Positions 61,431-64,000 of a DNA stretch of 64,000 nucleotides are shown here, piece after piece. The DNA comes from an uncultured Oscillibacter sp. (lineage in GTDB: Bacteria; Bacillota; Clostridia; Oscillospirales; Oscillospiraceae), in contig CAJTMG010000001.1 in assembly GCA_910577405.1 (NCBI GenBank), positions 101,808 through 165,807 of the forward strand, written 5' to 3'. The notes below the pieces were generated by a model. That model saw only the letters and a list, made by a program, of their open reading frames with translations. It was not told the DNA's origin and searched no databases. Every line of letters begins with the position of its first letter. Position 1 is the first letter of the stretch. Position numbers and translations under genes: made by a program.

Positions 61431-62495
61431 TTAACCCTCCAGAATCGCGTCAAATACCGCCGACGCCGCAAGCTGTCCAATCAACTGCCTGTCCTGCCGG
61501 CCGGGGACATTTCTCACGCCGCCAACCGTCCGGAGGCCCTCCGGAACCGGGAAAGCGCCGTCGCCCGTCAGCTTGTTCTGGAGCAGGCAGACCCGTTCCC
61601 AGAGCATATTGGAGCCGCCCTGTTCCAAAAGCCGGAGCGCTTCGTAAGCCTTGGCCGTCTTGCTGATGGACACGGTCCGGGTGTCGCAGACCCAGACCAG
61701 AACATGAGCCAGGGCGTAAATCCCGCGGGTCTCCTTCTTCAGATCAAAGGGCAGATCCACCAGCACGCAGTCACAGATTCCGGAATCCAACAGGGCAGAA
61801 ATCAGTTCCTTTCGGTCCTCGGCGTTCAGCTCCATCATATCCAGCGCCACTTTCGGGCCGGAGAAGTAGAGCACCCCGGAATCATCCCTTTTCAGACAGC
61901 TCTCCAGCTTGACGGACAGGCTTCCGCGGCGGCTCTTCACCGCGTAAATCACATCGCTGATACTGAACACGCCTTCGCCGGAAAAATACTCGTCCGCAGA
62001 GCCGAAGTCCTCCAGATTCAGGTACACGCAGCGTTTCCCGGCGGCTGAGAAACGCACGGCGCAGGCGGCTGCAAGACTGGAAGCGCCGGTCCCGCCGCAG
62101 GGTGAGGAGAACATCAGGACCTTGGCGCTGCCGCTGTACAGATTCCGCACGGAGGTTTCTCCCAGAGCGTCCGAAAACACGCCCAGAACCCGCTTATAAA
62201 TCAACTCCGCCCGCTGGAACTGGCAGATTGCGGGCGCGCCCTTGAAGGTATCCACCTCCGGGGAATCCACAAAATAGGCGAACCCGCATTTTTCCGGAAG
62301 CTCTTCTGTGGGGATTCCAAATAGATCGTCCGCCAGAAACACGTCAATCTTCTCCCGGGCGATGGCCTCCATGGCTGTCTCCTGCTCCGTGAACGAATAG
62401 AGCGCCAGACGTTCATGATATTTTGCGCTGAGAATCGAAATCAACCGGTTCAGGTATACCGGGTCGCTATGTAAAATCGCCAGTTTTATCCGCAT
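61431..62495 (-). CDS. tadZ: TadZ/CpaE-like atypical ParA ATPase
   Basis: 354 residues. N-terminal atypical receiver (about 1-110) with ILHSDPVYLNRL and DVFLADDLFG. The C-terminal ParA/MinD-like domain has a deviant P-loop SSPCGGTGASSLAAA without the usual signature lysine, then LNLEDFGSADEYF, and CVLVDLPFDLK as Walker B. TadZ positions the Tad machine at cell poles. First gene of the Tad operon; ribosome site is modest (AAGAAGG). Confidence 0.87.
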   Translation of the reverse strand: MRIKLAILHSDPVYLNRLISILSAKYHERLALYSFTEQETAMEAIAREKIDVFLADDLFGIPTEELPEKCGFAYFVDSPEVDTFKGAPAICQFQRAELIYKRVLGVFSDALGETSVRNLYSGSAKVLMFSSPCGGTGASSLAAACAVRFSAAGKRCVYLNLEDFGSADEYFSGEGVFSISDVIYAVKSRRGSLSVKLESCLKRDDSGVLYFSGPKVALDMMELNAEDRKELISALLDSGICDCVLVDLPFDLKKETRGIYALAHVLVWVCDTRTVSISKTAKAYEALRLLEQGGSNMLWERVCLLQNKLTGDGAFPVPEGLRTVGGVRNVPGRQDRQLIGQLAASAVFDAILEG

Positions 62496-62619
62496 TGTGC
62501 CCTAAGCCTTCTTCCTGTTTTCACTCCCGCGCCGCCGTATTTCCAAGATTCCAGCGGTTTTTCAACAATCTGTACATTTTTGAAACCTGGAAAACCATAA
62601 AATTTTCTTCAAAATAATA

Positions 62620-62648
62620 TTGAAATTCGCATGATTTCGTGCTATACT
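62620..62648 (+). promoter_or_regulatory. Plus-strand promoter with extended -10
   Basis: TTGAAA (62620-62625), 17-base spacer, TGC-TATACT (-10 at 62643-62648). No gene follows on the plus strand; a terminator follows 30 bases later. Confidence 0.65.
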
Positions 62649-62654
62649 GTTCAC

Positions 62655-62708
62655 AAAATGGTAATATTTTCAGCTTGACAGGAAAGTACACATTCCTGTT
62701 ATTTTTTC
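62655..62708 (+). ncRNA. Candidate small RNA antisense-free in the tad intergenic region
   Basis: About 54 nt between a good promoter and a Rho-independent terminator (ACAGGAA/TTCCTGT with loop AGTACACA, then TATTTTTT at 62700-62707). No frame or ribosome site. The 5' part is A/T-rich and unstructured, as in seed regions. Function unknown. Confidence 0.4.
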
Positions 62709-62743
62709 ACTGTTTTCCGATTTTCCCCGGCAATTTCGGGCGC

Positions 62744-62792
62744 AAAAAATTCCCCCTGACGCAGTATCACAGCAACTTGCGTCAAGGGGACA
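62744..62792 (-). terminator. Terminator of the Sel1-repeat gene
   Basis: Minus strand GTCCCCTTGACGCA pairs with TGCGTCAGGGGGA around a 14-base loop and is followed by ATTTTTTG, starting about 20 bases after the stop codon. Confidence 0.85.
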
Positions 62793-62810
62793 TTTTATAT
62801 CAAAAAATTT

Positions 62811-64000
62811 TTATTTTTCGCTTTCCTTACGCCAATATGCAGCCTTCTCTGGGTCTTTCGGCACGCCCAGGCCCTTCTCACAGCAAACGGCAAGCTCCTT
62901 TTTTGCCCTGGATTCGTTCTGTCCTGCCGCCAGCCTGTACCACTTTACGGCCTCCTCCCAGCTCTGCGCGACGCCGTCTCCATAGGCATAGGCTTTTCCT
63001 GTCCAGAACTGCGCCAGTCCACAGCCCTGCTCCGCCGCCGACCGGAACCACCGCGCCGCTTCCTCGTCAGATCGTTTTGTGCCCGTTCCCTTCCGGTACA
63101 TCCAGGCAAGATTGTACTGCGCTTTGCAATCTCCATGATCCGCCGCCTTCTGATACCAGTAAAACGCCTGCATGGAATCCCGCGGCACGCCTTCGCCCTT
63201 CTCATAGCACCATGCCACGCTGCAAAACGCCCGTGCATAGCCCTGTTCCGCCGCCTGACAGAATAATTCCGCCGCTCTTTCGTGAGATTTTTCCACGCCC
63301 TCGCCGTTCCTGTACGCCCAGCCCAATTGATAGCAGGCCCGCGCATAGCCCTGTTCCGCCGCGCTCTGATACCATTCCGCCGCCTTTGCAAACGACTGCG
63401 CAACACCCAAGCCCGTCTTATACAGCCAGCCTAAATAGCATTGCGCCCCGGCGTCCCCCTGCTCCGCGGCTTTCCGGAACCATTCCGCCGCCTGTTCATA
63501 GGAGCCCTTTACTCCCTTGCCGTTCATGTACAGCATACCCAGGTTGTACTGCGCTATGGCGTCCCCCTGCTCTGCCGCTTTGCCATACCACTCCGCCGCC
63601 TTTGCAAACGACCGCCCTGTTCCCCTGCCCTTCTTGTAAAGCCAGCCTAACCAGCGCTGCGCCTCCGGATGGCCCTGCTCCGCTGCTCTGCAATACCATT
63701 CCGCCGCTTTTTCGTAGGACTGCTCTACACCTTCGCCGTCCTTGTACAGCATACCCAGTCTATATTGTGCAGAGGCGTCCCCCTGCTCTGCCGCGGCAAG
63801 TAACGCGTCCACAGCGGGTTCGGGAACGCTCGGGTTGTCCAGCTCTGCTCCGGCGGTCTGCAATGCCTCAGAAGGGCCGGGGACCGCTGTATCTGCTCCT
63901 TTTGTCCTTTCCCCGGGGAGGCTTTCTGTCATTCCTGATTCCTCTGCCTTTTCCCCGGGGACGCTTTCTGTCATTCCTGATTCTTCCGCCTTTTCCCCGG
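62811..64000 (-). CDS. Sel1-like repeat protein, 5' part cut by window edge
   Basis: Frame open to the right edge, so the N-terminus is outside. At least nine Sel1 (TPR-like) repeats of about 36 residues: A(E)QGDAxAQYxLGMLYxxGxGVxxSxExAAEWYxxA, covering all but the first 55 visible residues. Before them is an acidic linker in which MTESVPGEKAEESG recurs at least twice, and which continues past the edge. Sel1 proteins are protein-binding scaffolds. No signal peptide can be judged. Own terminator downstream. Confidence 0.88.
   Translation of the reverse strand, partial: GEKAEESGMTESVPGEKAEESGMTESLPGERTKGADTAVPGPSEALQTAGAELDNPSVPEPAVDALLAAAEQGDASAQYRLGMLYKDGEGVEQSYEKAAEWYCRAAEQGHPEAQRWLGWLYKKGRGTGRSFAKAAEWYGKAAEQGDAIAQYNLGMLYMNGKGVKGSYEQAAEWFRKAAEQGDAGAQCYLGWLYKTGLGVAQSFAKAAEWYQSAAEQGYARACYQLGWAYRNGEGVEKSHERAAELFCQAAEQGYARAFCSVAWCYEKGEGVPRDSMQAFYWYQKAADHGDCKAQYNLAWMYRKGTGTKRSDEEAARWFRSAAEQGCGLAQFWTGKAYAYGDGVAQSWEEAVKWYRLAAGQNESRAKKELAVCCEKGLGVPKDPEKAAYWRKESEK

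Larger units (their letters stand above)
62496..62810. other. Intergenic region between the tad operon and the Sel1 gene
   Basis: AT-rich compared with the genes around it. It must hold the tad promoter on the minus strand (candidate TTGAAA near 62547, poor -10). On the plus strand it holds a promoter plus terminator pair that may encode a small RNA (62655-62708), and at its right end the terminator of the Sel1 gene. No coding frame of note. Confidence 0.6.

Overview
The window reads as chromosome of a GC-rich, anaerobic, probably gut-associated Clostridia member (Oscillospiraceae-like; the genus cannot be fixed by eye). The signs are strong AGGAGG ribosome binding sites, sigma-A promoters, an L10 leader of the Firmicutes type, S-layer homology domains, diaminopimelate epimerase, TelA/XpaC genes, a Clostridia-style Tad pilus locus and no enterobacterial-style regulators. 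Most genes lie on the minus strand in tight operons with many ATGA overlaps.

Region 1 (1-9939, minus): one operon behind a good promoter. Its genes encode a MoxR-type AAA ATPase, a DUF5682 protein, a VWA protein, a double-SWIM protein, a small unknown helical protein and a giant DUF4132 protein that runs off the left edge. The set matches the E. coli yehL-yehM-yehP-yehQ and molR/yehI genes, whose function is unknown. Region 2 (9971-13955, minus): an RNA-repair cassette of slipin, RtcB ligase and a COG3541 nucleotidyltransferase. It is preceded by a long untranslated region that contains a tRNA-like fold resembling a bacterial Y RNA, and it ends in a terminator.

Region 3 (14254-25621): metabolic and envelope genes. 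They include an AraC regulator with an iron alcohol dehydrogenase, a D-2-hydroxyacid dehydrogenase with an FAD oxidoreductase, an HtrA protease (plus strand), dapF with a dicarboxylate symporter, a sodium/solute symporter and a TetR regulator. A MATE exporter (26067, plus) sits behind a consensus promoter and a terminator hairpin that abuts its ribosome binding site, so it is a candidate attenuated or riboswitch-controlled gene. Region 4 (27451-42000): rplJ-rplL with the L10 leader, a hybrid histidine kinase, uridine phosphorylase, a TPM membrane protein, duplicated small Xre regulators, a TelA/XpaC cluster with a likely frameshifted small gene, argS, a DUF1934 gene, murI and a diguanylate cyclase response regulator.

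Region 5 (42098-62495, minus): about 20 kb that reads as one transcription unit. It encodes a Tad/Flp pilus (TadZ, TadA, TadB, TadC, Flp pilin, prepilin peptidase, TadE/TadG-like pseudopilins), followed by FHA, PP2C phosphatase, Ser/Thr kinase and an S-layer-anchored surface protein. This suggests a surface apparatus governed by threonine phosphorylation. Downstream are a possible small RNA and a Sel1-repeat protein cut by the right edge.

All assignments come from reading motifs and context. No database search was possible.
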